A stretch of 64,000 nucleotides of DNA from assembly GCA_034432375.1 (NCBI GenBank), contig DAOUCA010000179.1, positions 1-64,000 of the forward strand, in the 5' to 3' direction. The stretch is from JAHBVH01 sp034432375. GTDB taxonomy: Bacteria; Chloroflexota; Anaerolineae; Caldilineales; Caldilineaceae. How positions within the stretch are numbered: the first letter of the stretch is position 1; each line of letters starts with the position of its first letter. Below are positions 32,709 through 42,258 of the stretch, in pieces. Under the pieces are notes generated by a model. The model was not told the DNA's origin. It was given only the letters and a program-made list of their open reading frames with translations, and made no database searches. Position numbers and translations under genes: made by a program.

Positions 32709-35700
32709 TCAGGGCTTAGTCATGATTACAAAGGCGCCTAACGATTGCATCAAACTGTTGGCTGTATTATGTTTTGCATCAATAGCAGCATTGAGAGATT
32801 GCCAACGTTGATTCACACTGTTCCACCAAAAGACATCAATGTTTTCAGTCGTTTCGTCATCATGCAACAATTCTGCTTCAAAGCCAAGTGTCAGCGCCGC
32901 AGGTGGGTTCAAAATTGCAGCAGAGCCATCGGCTGTAATTTCGTAGACTGCACCCAACATTCGTTGCCCAGCTGGGATTGGACCGGGTGACGTATTGTTG
33001 GTGGTAATGATCAGATTGGTTGCCTCGCCGCCAAATGTGCGGGGATTAATAAAGAGGCTCAGTTGCCCATCGTTTGAAAAGATACTTTGCCCAGACTCAT
33101 TGGTTATGCGTTGCAATTGATAGGTGGACTGGAGTTGATAGAGCCGATTGTTGACCGTACCGATGACCTGAACCTGATTGTCGCCGGGTTGGCTGAAAAA
33201 TGAAAGCTCGCCAATGTATTGATCGGCGGTGGTGCTATAGTTGGCCTGTGTAAAGCGTGTGTTAGTTCCCTCTGCATCGCTCACGATTAACGCCAAGCCC
33301 GATTGCGTATGGGCTGGCGGATCAAAGTTTGAAGCTGTAAACAAAAGGTGCACCCCTTCGCTGGTTGTATGGGTCGATTCTGGAATGATACGGACATAGG
33401 GCGCACCGCTTACAGGGGCATCGAACATAGCCAGAAAGCCAGCAATATTGGGGAGATGCGTCACTGCACCCAACGTCAGGGTAAATGCCGATGACTCATC
33501 AATTTCAACTCGGCCTGTCAATCCGCCGTTCAAGGTTAAGGCTTGCAGAGAATCCCCCGTGCTGGCACCAAAGATCAATAACTGACCGTTGTTTGTGGTC
33601 CGCCCTTGATCGATAATGACGCTGCGGTTCGCTTTGTAGAGCGAAACGCCAACGTTGGGCATCGGACCTTCGGGCCCGATAATGGTGAGCAGACGGGTCG
33701 GGCCGGCGCTACTGGTGGACGAGATCGTAAGACGGGGCCAATCTGGCAGCCCCACGGGGATGTCGGTTGGCCCTGTAAAGATCCCTTTCCGATCCGAAGG
33801 TTTTACAATCTGCCATTGTGGGCCAGAATAGACCCGATAAATGGTGTCCCAGGCGGATTCATTTTTTTGGACGTTTTGGTCTTGGGCGGTTCGCAACCAT
33901 TGTGCCGTAAGCTCACAATCATCCGTAGTCCACAGCTTTCCTGGCAGCCCCTGATCGCTGAGTTCGCTACTAGTGTATTGATAATCCATTGCGCTGGCAT
34001 TCGTTGCATCACTTTGAACTCTACGCTCGCCGCCCGTACAAGAAAGATTTGGAATCACCGCGCCCAAGCTACCATCAGGGTTTTTTATATAACCAAAATA
34101 TTCATCGTATAAATGGAGTCCGTAGTGGCCGAATTCATGGGTAATGGTGCGATAGCCATCCTGCTCTTTCCAATTGCCACTGTTGCCATTCTTTCCGCTC
34201 CATGCTCGTCCCAATTGAATCACCGCCGCAGGATCGCTCATTGCGATGCCACCAATGGCGGAGTTGGGTCGTACTGTGTTTTTTGCAGAAATTTGGATAT
34301 CGGCACTGCTCCACTGCTGCGCGTCAGTATAAATGCTCACATCACCAAAAGCCATCTGCCCATCGCTCAAATCAAATAGATAGTCTGAAGCTTGGTGCAT
34401 GGCAAGGGCAAGGTCTTGGGTATAAGTGATGTCCGCTGGCCAGTCGAGTGAAACGACTAAGTTAAAAAGAATCAAAGGCATGGTAATGGTCGTGGTGAGT
34501 CGTACTTCACCGGTCATGGACAAGGGGACCGTAATCGGTTGGCTGTTTGGTTGCCAACGCATGGTGCTCTGATAGGTGCGGTAACTCCAGTCGCCGGGTC
34601 TACGAGGTGAGAGCTGTTCCTGTTGAAGCGACAATGCCACGACTGGCTTGCCTTGCTGTTGTACCAAAAGTTGAGGTCCTACCAAACCAGCGCGATTTGT
34701 GCTGGTAATAAAGTCGCCGCCAACATAAAGCTCGGCATTGGCCACTGGTTGCCCTCGTCCATCGACAACGTGCACATACCAAGGGGTAGCCATGCGGAAG
34801 GGCGGACTTTGACTGCCCAGTGCAGGCCACAAAATCGGACTACGCATTTGGTCAAACTGGGTGCGGATGCGAAAACTGACCTGATCACTCTTGATAATGT
34901 CTTTAGCGGCATTCCAGCTAAACAGATAGTTTGTTCCCGTGGGCCAGTTGGAAGCCTTTAATCCGACCACACCATTGCCCCCATTGCCAACGGTGGCAGG
35001 ACGCCACCCACCAGTGCCATTGGTAGAATATTCGGGAAAGATGCGCACGGGCATTTGTTCATTGCCCGCAAATAATGTATAGCTGATAACCACTGCATCG
35101 GTTGCTGGGACAATCTCGGCTGATGAGAAGAGAACTGCATTTGCCGTGTGTCCGGGGCGCTGGATTGCGACAAAGGGTGAACTATCGCTAGCTGTGTTGG
35201 CCTGCCGCCCATGATTGAGATAGATGCCACTGGGCTGAAAAGCAGAATTGCCCGCTGCCAAATCGAGGTCACCGTCACCATCGGCATCGCCCCAGGCGAT
35301 GCTCAAGGTATAATTGGGCGTGCTACTGCCCGGTATTTCAGGTGCAGATGACCAGATAGCATTGCGCGTCAACATGCCACTGCGGTTCTGGTAGATGTAA
35401 TTTGCCCCTTCCTGATTGCCCATTGCCAGGTCTGGATCGCCATCACCATCCATATCCCCCCAGGCAATGCTACGTGTGCGTTCTGCCTCAAGTGAGTGCC
35501 AACAGTCAACCGTACTTAACATCCCATTTTCATTGCAATAGACACGGCTCGATTGGGTTGTATTCCCTACCGCTAAGTCCAGATCGCCATCGCCATCCAT
35601 ATCTGCCCAGGCAATACTTTGTGTATCATCAACCTGATCGGCGCTCCAGGCCAGCGTAAAGAGCGCACGCTCTGGCGTCGCCATGCCATCATTGCGATAA

Positions 35701-37826
35701 AGGCGATTGGGCTTTGCCGAATTGCCAATCGCCAAATCCAGATCTCCATCCCCATCAACGTCGCCCCAGGCAACGCTGCGCGTCGCCTCCATTTCAGTCG
35801 ATTCCCACACGACGCGGAAAATTGGTTTGCCCCCGCCATCCACCGCTTCATTGCGATAAATCTGGCTGATTTCACCCACCGGCAAATCCAATTGATTAAT
35901 GCCGCCATTGCCAACTGCCAGATCGAGATCGCCGTCGTTGTCGTAATCGCCCCAGGCAACGCTGCTCGTATCGCTATTGGCGGCAAATTCCAAAACCGAT
36001 TGAAAATTGGGCTGGCATTCGCCGGAAAGTCCGTCGTTGCGATAGATGCGATTGGCTTCGCCACGCACATTGCCAACGACAATGTCCAGGTCGTGGTCGC
36101 CGTCCATATCACCCCAGGCGATACTCGTACTATCATCATCCACCATTTGTATTGCAGATGTCAGCCTGAGTCGGCCGTGGTCATTGCAATAAAGCTTTTC
36201 TTTGCCGAATCCAGCAATCAAAAGATCCAGGTCGTGGTCGTTATCCATGTCGCCCCAGGCAATACTTCTGGCATAACCTGCGGTCAATGATTGTGACGTG
36301 CTGAAGGTAGAGTCCAATTTCGCACCGTCGTTGTGATAAATGCGGTTTTGTTGACCAATCGGCACGCTGATATTGCCCACTGCCAGCTCCAGCAAGCCAT
36401 CGCCATCGACATCGCCCCAGGCCACGCTCATTGTAATATCCCTTTGCGACGAGGACCAACAGGCAGTGGTTTGCAGCTGACCATCCTCGTTGCAATAGAT
36501 GCGACTCTGTTGGTTGGTACGAAAATTGCCATTCCCCGCCACCAAATCGAGATCGCCATCGCCGTCAGCATCGCCCCAGGCAACGCTGATGGTGGCATCC
36601 TCTTCATCTGACTGCCACTCATTGCGCAGATCGAGCATGCCATCTGCCTTGCGACCGTAATTAAAATAGACGAAATTGCGTTTGCCTTTCCACAAATCAC
36701 TATTGCCTACTGCCAACTCTGGATAGCCGTTACCATCGACATCGCCCCAGCTTTGGCTAAGCGTGCGCGTAATTTCGGTAGTAGAGGACCAACAGAGCTG
36801 AAAGTGCGCACGATTGGTTTCACTTTTTTGATTGCAGTAAATGCGATCAGTGCCATCGTTTACCGCCGATAAATCGAGATCGCCATCGGCGTCTACATCG
36901 ATCCAGGCAACGTTGAAGGTAACTTCAGCAATATCTTGAAAGTCTGTATCAAGTGAAAAGGTTGGGATGGCATTGGGGTCATTCACATCGGTGTCGTTGT
37001 GATAGATTCGATTGTGAAGATCAACATTTTCATAGGCAAGCTGTGAGCGGTTTAACCGATCCACCACCATGTAATGATTACTTTTGGCGAGTGCTAGATC
37101 AAGTCTGCCATCATTGTCATAGTCCCCCCATGCCATCGCCAAGGTCGAATCCGTGTCAACGGGAAGTTCCGTGCGCGAGAAATTTGGTGTGCCATCCAAG
37201 TTCTTGCCGAGATTACGGTAAAGGTAACTGGTTGCGTCGCTCATGACGCGTACTTCTCCTAAAAGCGGCACGTTTAAAACTTTGACTCCTAGCTTGACAT
37301 TGCTAATCGCCAAGTCCAAATCGCCATCGTTGTCCATATCGCCCCAAGCAATGCTAGTGGTAAAGTCGTTGTCGGGGGTGGTCCAACAAGCTTTGAGCGT
37401 GCCGCCTTCATTGCAATAAAGTCGGTTATGCCGATCTGTCTTGATTAAGAACTCAGTTGCTTGTGGGAAAAAGGCCAAACCCGGTATGTCATCGGCAATG
37501 AGCATGCCATTGCCCACCATCAGATCGAGATCCCCATCGTTGTCATAATCGCCCCAGGCCAAGCTAGTGGTAAAGTCCGATTCCAGACTTGAATCCTGTA
37601 AAGTTAGCGGTGGTGGTTGCGTTTCTCCCGCTTGCGCCAATGTCAGCCCTGTTGCCAAACAAAACAGTAAGAAACTATTGATACCAAAGGCGAGTATGAT
37701 TTTATGTCTTATATTCTGCTTTGAATGGGAACTCCAGCTTTTGCCCCTGTAGAAACTCCCGTTCCCGTTACAACCGCAGTATCGTGCAAAGATTGGGTTG
37801 AGAAATTTGTTGGCTATGGTTTGCAT
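32709..37826 (-). CDS. secreted FG-GAP repeat protein with a zinc-metalloprotease domain
   Basis: The 1705-residue protein has a strong start (GAGGAAA before ATG at 37826). A leader is read through a 74-bp repeat and then a hydrophobic signal-like segment (about residues 46-64). Fourteen FG-GAP/VCBS-type calcium-binding repeats follow (about 80-860) with the core AWGDxDxDGDLDL. Next come beta domains and a zincin domain with HEFGHYGLHLYDEY: His1230, Glu1231, His1234 and Asp1241 give HExxHxxxxxxD, close to the CLCA-type motif. The C-terminal domain (about 1580-1705, ending QSLGAFVIMTKP) is shared with the neighbour at 37852-39783. It is predicted to be exported and to bind or cleave surface polymers or proteins. 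Confidence 0.9.
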   Translation of the reverse strand: MQTIANKFLNPIFARYCGCNGNGSFYRGKSWSSHSKQNIRHKIILAFGINSFLLFCLATGLTLAQAGETQPPPLTLQDSSLESDFTTSLAWGDYDNDGDLDLMVGNGMLIADDIPGLAFFPQATEFLIKTDRHNRLYCNEGGTLKACWTTPDNDFTTSIAWGDMDNDGDLDLAISNVKLGVKVLNVPLLGEVRVMSDATSYLYRNLGKNLDGTPNFSRTELPVDTDSTLAMAWGDYDNDGRLDLALAKSNHYMVVDRLNRSQLAYENVDLHNRIYHNDTDVNDPNAIPTFSLDTDFQDIAEVTFNVAWIDVDADGDLDLSAVNDGTDRIYCNQKSETNRAHFQLCWSSTTEITRTLSQSWGDVDGNGYPELAVGNSDLWKGKRNFVYFNYGRKADGMLDLRNEWQSDEEDATISVAWGDADGDGDLDLVAGNGNFRTNQQSRIYCNEDGQLQTTACWSSSQRDITMSVAWGDVDGDGLLELAVGNISVPIGQQNRIYHNDGAKLDSTFSTSQSLTAGYARSIAWGDMDNDHDLDLLIAGFGKEKLYCNDHGRLRLTSAIQMVDDDSTSIAWGDMDGDHDLDIVVGNVRGEANRIYRNDGLSGECQPNFQSVLEFAANSDTSSVAWGDYDNDGDLDLAVGNGGINQLDLPVGEISQIYRNEAVDGGGKPIFRVVWESTEMEATRSVAWGDVDGDGDLDLAIGNSAKPNRLYRNDGMATPERALFTLAWSADQVDDTQSIAWADMDGDGDLDLAVGNTTQSSRVYCNENGMLSTVDCWHSLEAERTRSIAWGDMDGDGDPDLAMGNQEGANYIYQNRSGMLTRNAIWSSAPEIPGSSTPNYTLSIAWGDADGDGDLDLAAGNSAFQPSGIYLNHGRQANTASDSSPFVAIQRPGHTANAVLFSSAEIVPATDAVVISYTLFAGNEQMPVRIFPEYSTNGTGGWRPATVGNGGNGVVGLKASNWPTGTNYLFSWNAAKDIIKSDQVSFRIRTQFDQMRSPILWPALGSQSPPFRMATPWYVHVVDGRGQPVANAELYVGGDFITSTNRAGLVGPQLLVQQQGKPVVALSLQQEQLSPRRPGDWSYRTYQSTMRWQPNSQPITVPLSMTGEVRLTTTITMPLILFNLVVSLDWPADITYTQDLALAMHQASDYLFDLSDGQMAFGDVSIYTDAQQWSSADIQISAKNTVRPNSAIGGIAMSDPAAVIQLGRAWSGKNGNSGNWKEQDGYRTITHEFGHYGLHLYDEYFGYIKNPDGSLGAVIPNLSCTGGERRVQSDATNASAMDYQYTSSELSDQGLPGKLWTTDDCELTAQWLRTAQDQNVQKNESAWDTIYRVYSGPQWQIVKPSDRKGIFTGPTDIPVGLPDWPRLTISSTSSAGPTRLLTIIGPEGPMPNVGVSLYKANRSVIIDQGRTTNNGQLLIFGASTGDSLQALTLNGGLTGRVEIDESSAFTLTLGAVTHLPNIAGFLAMFDAPVSGAPYVRIIPESTHTTSEGVHLLFTASNFDPPAHTQSGLALIVSDAEGTNTRFTQANYSTTADQYIGELSFFSQPGDNQVQVIGTVNNRLYQLQSTYQLQRITNESGQSIFSNDGQLSLFINPRTFGGEATNLIITTNNTSPGPIPAGQRMLGAVYEITADGSAAILNPPAALTLGFEAELLHDDETTENIDVFWWNSVNQRWQSLNAAIDAKHNTANSLMQSLGAFVIMTKP
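37710..37783. repeat. 74-bp palindromic repeat lying inside a gene's leader
   Basis: This is a copy of the family also found at 54217-54290 and 63073-63146. It has the TATA ends, a stem GGGAACTCCAGC/GGGAACGGGAG (imperfect) and the tail GTTACAACCGCAGTAT. It falls between codon 15 and about codon 39 of the minus-strand FG-GAP gene, and that frame stays open through it. Confidence 0.85.
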
Positions 37827-37851
37827 AGATTTCCTCGCTCGCTCTCCCTCG

Positions 37852-39783
37852 TCATTCTAGCGGAATCAATAGCGCATCACGGAGATCGCATAATGTATCG
37901 CCGTTGAGATCACATTGCGCCAGCAGTAGCGTGTTAGGCAACAATGGACAACTGGTCACAACTTGTAGTAAGCCAACATCATATGCCGTGATCAGCTTTA
38001 CATCGTCAAGATTGGTCTGATCATCACAATTCACATCACCGGTTGGTGTACCTGTAACCGTGATTTCTCCATTCTCGGTCAACAGTGGCAAGGAGTTCCC
38101 TTTTGCGTCTGTCGCCAGCACCACATCAACCGTCAGTGGAATGGTCGTGCCCTGCCCGGCAATGGGCGTGATAGTGAGTTCGGCAACTGTTGCTTCGCTT
38201 GGAATGGATGCATTGGTGATCAAGTTAAAACGTACCTGATGTATATTCCCGGTAGTCCTATCGTAGTTACAAGTTCCTGCGCGAAGTTCGGGAGCCACAA
38301 CCACACACGCTGCCACATTGATCAAGGATGGATCGTAGGTAACAACAATGGTTGCCGTGCGTAGACTCGGCAGTGCTGGCTGAGTGAATCGAATGGGGAC
38401 AGTCACCGATTGTCCCAAAGGAATGGTGATCTTACCAATTTTGACCACAGAGGGCTGCACTGGTTGCCATGTTACTTTCCAGGTAAACAAGGCGGGCGTC
38501 ACATTGCTCACCGAAGATGACATATTCACTTGTAGCTGGATGGCTGGATGCAACTGGACATCGATCTGCGAGAGGCTTGCTCCCGGCTGGACATCTGTCA
38601 TGATTTTTCGGCCATCCAGATCGACGACATCGACCGTCAGCGCCGTTTCTGGCAGACTCATCACACCCGTAAATGTGACAATACCCCAGGATTGGAGCTC
38701 GACTGTGGGCGAGATCGGAATCGAACGCGCCATGCCGACGCCTGGCGTTGTGCGCAAAGAAAGTTGGCGGGCAATTGCAGAACCAGCGCGTTGCAGATTG
38801 TCGATTGAACTTTGCTCCACACTGGTGAGCGTTGAAAAATCACTGCTCCATGAAGGCTTCAGCATGAGCGCATAGGTGCCTAAAAGCTTTGTCTGCGCCA
38901 CAATAGAATCATTATCCAACAGCAACGTGCTTTTGATTTCGACCCATTGGCTGTTGTTGGCATCGATTGGATCGATCAACCAGTAGAAAATCCCCAATGA
39001 ATGGGGGTCTGCATTGCCCAACAAAGCATCAGCGCTGAAGAAATTCAGGCTCATCGATTGGTCCGTCTCAATAATGTGGCCCGCCGAGCGCAGACTGTAA
39101 GAGTGACCTAGCAGAAGATGACCGACTGGTACTGCTCCCGGTTGTGACTGATTTGTCGTCACCGCTACATAGGTTGCGACCGGGAATGTGTCGGCATTGA
39201 CCAAGTCCACTTGCAAAACGTTATCCAACGAGCGAATCGGCTGGGTTGAATTGGCAGGGACAAAAACACGGTTGAACTGAATGTCGGGTGAGTTCAACCC
39301 TTGGGTTGTTGTGATGTTTACGCTGCCTTCTTCCGTTGCCGCCGGTGAAAAGCCCGGAACTGTGACAATAAATGACTTTTCACTATCGGAATAGATCATT
39401 GTCCAGCCAAGCTTGTCGCCGGTGGGGCCTGAACGTACGTTGGCATAGAGTTGGTCATTTATCAGCGTGTTGCTGTCAGTGCTAAACGTGACTGCATTCC
39501 CATCCAAACTTGGTTCAACCGCAACAAAGGGAACAAAGTTGGTGGTCGTAACAGTGGCTGTCGGTTGTTCAGGTGTTGTCTTTTCTAGGGCCACTATCAC
39601 TGCGCGCGCTGTCGCTGCGGAGTTGGTTGTAGCGAGCGCAATGCGTGTGTTAGAATAGGATGTTGCTCCAATGATTAGACAGACCAGCAGAAAACAAAAC
39701 GCAATACTAGAAAAAAGTCGTCGAACTCTGCTAAACGTTCTATAGTTTCGATTGTTCAAGTGAATTGTGCTTTTGAAATTCAT
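37852..39783 (-). CDS. secreted cohesin-like and dockerin-like domain protein
   Basis: The 643-residue protein has a long signal anchor (about residues 22-45, LFSSIAFCFLLVCLIIGATS). A beta-rich middle ends with a LLGTYALMLKPSW segment (about 305-325) like the C-terminus of the FG-GAP protein. A cohesin-type domain (about 440-575) runs from VKIGKITIPLGQSVTVPIRF to LPLLTENGEITV. A dockerin-type pair of calcium loops lies at the end, with GDVNCDDQTNLDD and CDLNGDTLCDLRD. Cohesin and dockerin normally bind each other to build complexes. Having both in one chain suggests self-assembly or linkage between surface proteins. GAGGAG precedes the start. It is divergent from the TPR-CHAT gene. Confidence 0.85.
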   Translation of the reverse strand: MNFKSTIHLNNRNYRTFSRVRRLFSSIAFCFLLVCLIIGATSYSNTRIALATTNSAATARAVIVALEKTTPEQPTATVTTTNFVPFVAVEPSLDGNAVTFSTDSNTLINDQLYANVRSGPTGDKLGWTMIYSDSEKSFIVTVPGFSPAATEEGSVNITTTQGLNSPDIQFNRVFVPANSTQPIRSLDNVLQVDLVNADTFPVATYVAVTTNQSQPGAVPVGHLLLGHSYSLRSAGHIIETDQSMSLNFFSADALLGNADPHSLGIFYWLIDPIDANNSQWVEIKSTLLLDNDSIVAQTKLLGTYALMLKPSWSSDFSTLTSVEQSSIDNLQRAGSAIARQLSLRTTPGVGMARSIPISPTVELQSWGIVTFTGVMSLPETALTVDVVDLDGRKIMTDVQPGASLSQIDVQLHPAIQLQVNMSSSVSNVTPALFTWKVTWQPVQPSVVKIGKITIPLGQSVTVPIRFTQPALPSLRTATIVVTYDPSLINVAACVVVAPELRAGTCNYDRTTGNIHQVRFNLITNASIPSEATVAELTITPIAGQGTTIPLTVDVVLATDAKGNSLPLLTENGEITVTGTPTGDVNCDDQTNLDDVKLITAYDVGLLQVVTSCPLLPNTLLLAQCDLNGDTLCDLRDALLIPLE

Positions 39784-39870
39784 TAACCTACTCCTCGTTA
39801 CTGATATGATGGTTGTTTTGAGAACGAGTGTTGGGAACTTTTTACTTCCATTCTTAAACCGAACTTACCT

Positions 39871-42258
39871 ATGGAAAAAGAAATTCAAGAACTGATTGAC
39901 CGATTTTTTAGAGCCATTGAACTGCGCCAACTAGAAGGCTGTCTTGAACTGTTGACGGCACTTCTTCTGCAATCGCAACAAAATCCACCGTTGCAAGAGT
40001 GGTGCTATTATCTACAGGGCATTATGGCTTTCGAGCTTCAAAATGATTGGGCTAAAGCAGAACGTATCTTCAGCGAGTTATTGACTAAATCGATTGACAC
40101 GACTTTGCGCTTTCGTCTTTACTATGCGCTCGCTCGCACTTTAGAAGTTCAAGGACGCTGGCAAGAAGCCATTGCGGTCAGTGAACAAGCACTGATCATT
40201 GCCGACGAACTGAATCGTCCTTTAGACAAGGCAAAAGCATGGAAGCAAATAGCAGTTTGCTATCGCCAAGGATTTGTACATGGCGACTATGGCCGCGATG
40301 CGCTGCAAAGCTCGGTCAGGTATATACGACAAGCGTTAGCGGTATTGGACTCAGTCGAACAAGACACAGCTTCATCCCGCTGGTTTGAAGGCTCGCTTTG
40401 GAATACGTTGGGTGCTACTTATCGCTACCTGGAAGATTGGGATCAAGCGGCCACCTGTTACCAACATGATCTCACGATCTGTCTACAGATGGACGATCAA
40501 CATGGTGCAGGGATTTCCTATCTCAATTTGGGGGAGGTCTTTCAACATCGCGCTCCAGATAATTGGCCGCAGGCGCTGCGGTACTATACTACTGCACTTC
40601 AGTTACTGCAGTCTCACCGCAATCGCTATCTGGAAGTCGATGTTTTACAAAATTTGGCTTCGCTCTATCACTGCATGGGTGATATGGGACAGGCGTTAGA
40701 TCATTATCGGCAAGCCGTCAGCGTGATTGAAGATTTGCGCACTCGCGTAACTGCAACCGATGTGCGTACCAGCTTTTTCACGACAATGGTCAAATCCTAT
40801 CAACAACTGGTGCATTTGCTGATTGAAACCAAGGAAAACGCAGCTGCTTTTGATATGACAGAGCGAGCACGTTCGCGTAGTTTTATCGAACTGCTTGGCG
40901 ACAAAACGATTCGTCCGCCGCAACAGGTGCCGGGTGCGCTGTTGGAAAAAGAGCAAGAACTGCGCTCCGAACTCCGCAGGCTTTATCAAATGGCAGATGA
41001 CCAAAGACAACAAATCGCCACCTGTGAAGCAGAATTGGGCGAACTTCTGCGCGAAATCAGGCTGTTTGCAGCAGATTATACAGATTTGCGTGTCGTGCAG
41101 CCTTTAACTCACCGCCAAGTACAACAGCGGCTCCCTATTGGCAGTGCACTGCTTTCCTATTTTGTTACCGACAGCGCAATTTTTGCCTTTGTTGTCAAAC
41201 AAGATGATCTTATCGTAGAGCGATTGGCGCTCACGCCGGTCAAGTTGCAGTACGCCTTTGATGAGGAGGGAAATTTGCGGCGTCTACGCTTCGGCGCAGA
41301 TGGTCGTTTACATGATGCGTGGATGCTGAAACAACTTTACCAACATCTGATCCAACCCCTTGTAGTGCATCTTGAAGGTGTCGATGCGCTCTATCTACTC
41401 CCCCATGCGACACTACACCTAGTTCCATTTCATGCGCTTTACTATGAAAAAGCAGATGGACAAATGCATACGCTGCTTGACGACTATGAAATCGTCTATG
41501 CGCCGAGTGCAACGGTGTTACTGGATTATTGTCAACAAAAGCGCCCACAACCTGAAGGTTCGTTGTTAGCGATTGGGCATAATGGCGATCTGAGCCATGC
41601 TGAAGCCGAGACCGTGGCAATTGCAAAACTTGTTGGAGGTCAGCCATTGGTGGGCATCGACGCAACCTGTGAAACGCTCTTTGCGCAGGCAGAAAATTTC
41701 CGTTGGCTCCATTTTGCCTGTCACGGCAGTTTCAATGTGCAACGCCCACTCATGTCGCATTTACGGTTGGCTGATGGCGCGCTCTATGCTTCAGATGTAC
41801 TACAGCGACTACGGTTATGTGCAGATCTAGTCACCTTGGCCGCTTGTGAGACAGGGCGCAATCAAGTGCTCAAAGGTGATGAATTGATTGGATTAGTGCG
41901 CGCCTTTATCTACGCCGGGACATCGTCCATCATCGTCAGCCTCTGGCCTGTAGACGAATTATCCACACGCATCCTCATGGAGCATCTCTATCGTGAACTG
42001 TTGGCTGGCAAATCCAATGCAGCTGCGTTACGCTCCGCGCAACATTATGTGCGCCATCTTACGGCTGCGCAGGTAGTGGAGATACTGGTCAGCTTTGGCA
42101 TCAACGAAGCGGCCGCCCAGGTAGGTCTGTTGCTCTCGCTGACCCACACACCTCAAATACAAAACCATAAAACGATTGAACAATCAGCGCAGCCTGTCTT
42201 TGCACACCCCTATTTCTGGGCTTCGTTTCTCTTAATTGGGGATCAGGTGCTTACTTGA
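39871..42258 (+). CDS. TPR-CHAT protein (caspase-like peptidase)
   Basis: The 795-residue protein has TPR-type helical repeats (about residues 45-310, for example GMGDMGQALDHYRQAVSVIE), a coiled coil (about 345-385) and a CHAT domain (about 500-790). The caspase-like dyad is His618 in HFACHGS and Cys659 in AACETG, followed by the conserved VRAFIYAGTSSIIVSLWPVD. CHAT proteases act in separase-like cutting, type III-E CRISPR (Craspase) and gasdermin-linked defence, and many are uncharacterised. The partner here is unknown. The RBS is weak. The 3' end overlaps the convergent anti-sigma-like gene by 8 bp. Neighbouring sigma and anti-sigma-like genes suggest it may cut a regulator, but that is inference. 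Confidence 0.92.
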   Translation: MEKEIQELIDRFFRAIELRQLEGCLELLTALLLQSQQNPPLQEWCYYLQGIMAFELQNDWAKAERIFSELLTKSIDTTLRFRLYYALARTLEVQGRWQEAIAVSEQALIIADELNRPLDKAKAWKQIAVCYRQGFVHGDYGRDALQSSVRYIRQALAVLDSVEQDTASSRWFEGSLWNTLGATYRYLEDWDQAATCYQHDLTICLQMDDQHGAGISYLNLGEVFQHRAPDNWPQALRYYTTALQLLQSHRNRYLEVDVLQNLASLYHCMGDMGQALDHYRQAVSVIEDLRTRVTATDVRTSFFTTMVKSYQQLVHLLIETKENAAAFDMTERARSRSFIELLGDKTIRPPQQVPGALLEKEQELRSELRRLYQMADDQRQQIATCEAELGELLREIRLFAADYTDLRVVQPLTHRQVQQRLPIGSALLSYFVTDSAIFAFVVKQDDLIVERLALTPVKLQYAFDEEGNLRRLRFGADGRLHDAWMLKQLYQHLIQPLVVHLEGVDALYLLPHATLHLVPFHALYYEKADGQMHTLLDDYEIVYAPSATVLLDYCQQKRPQPEGSLLAIGHNGDLSHAEAETVAIAKLVGGQPLVGIDATCETLFAQAENFRWLHFACHGSFNVQRPLMSHLRLADGALYASDVLQRLRLCADLVTLAACETGRNQVLKGDELIGLVRAFIYAGTSSIIVSLWPVDELSTRILMEHLYRELLAGKSNAAALRSAQHYVRHLTAAQVVEILVSFGINEAAAQVGLLLSLTHTPQIQNHKTIEQSAQPVFAHPYFWASFLLIGDQVLT

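Noticed and set aside
35619..36290. A 223-codon plus-strand frame opposite the FG-GAP gene
   Set aside because: It mirrors the repeated FG-GAP codons on the other strand, where regular codon use keeps antisense frames open. It has no ribosome site or family signature.
36333..36611. Small plus-strand frame with repeated IAVSIAPGNA-like segments
   Set aside because: It is a shadow of the FG-GAP repeats on the opposite strand.
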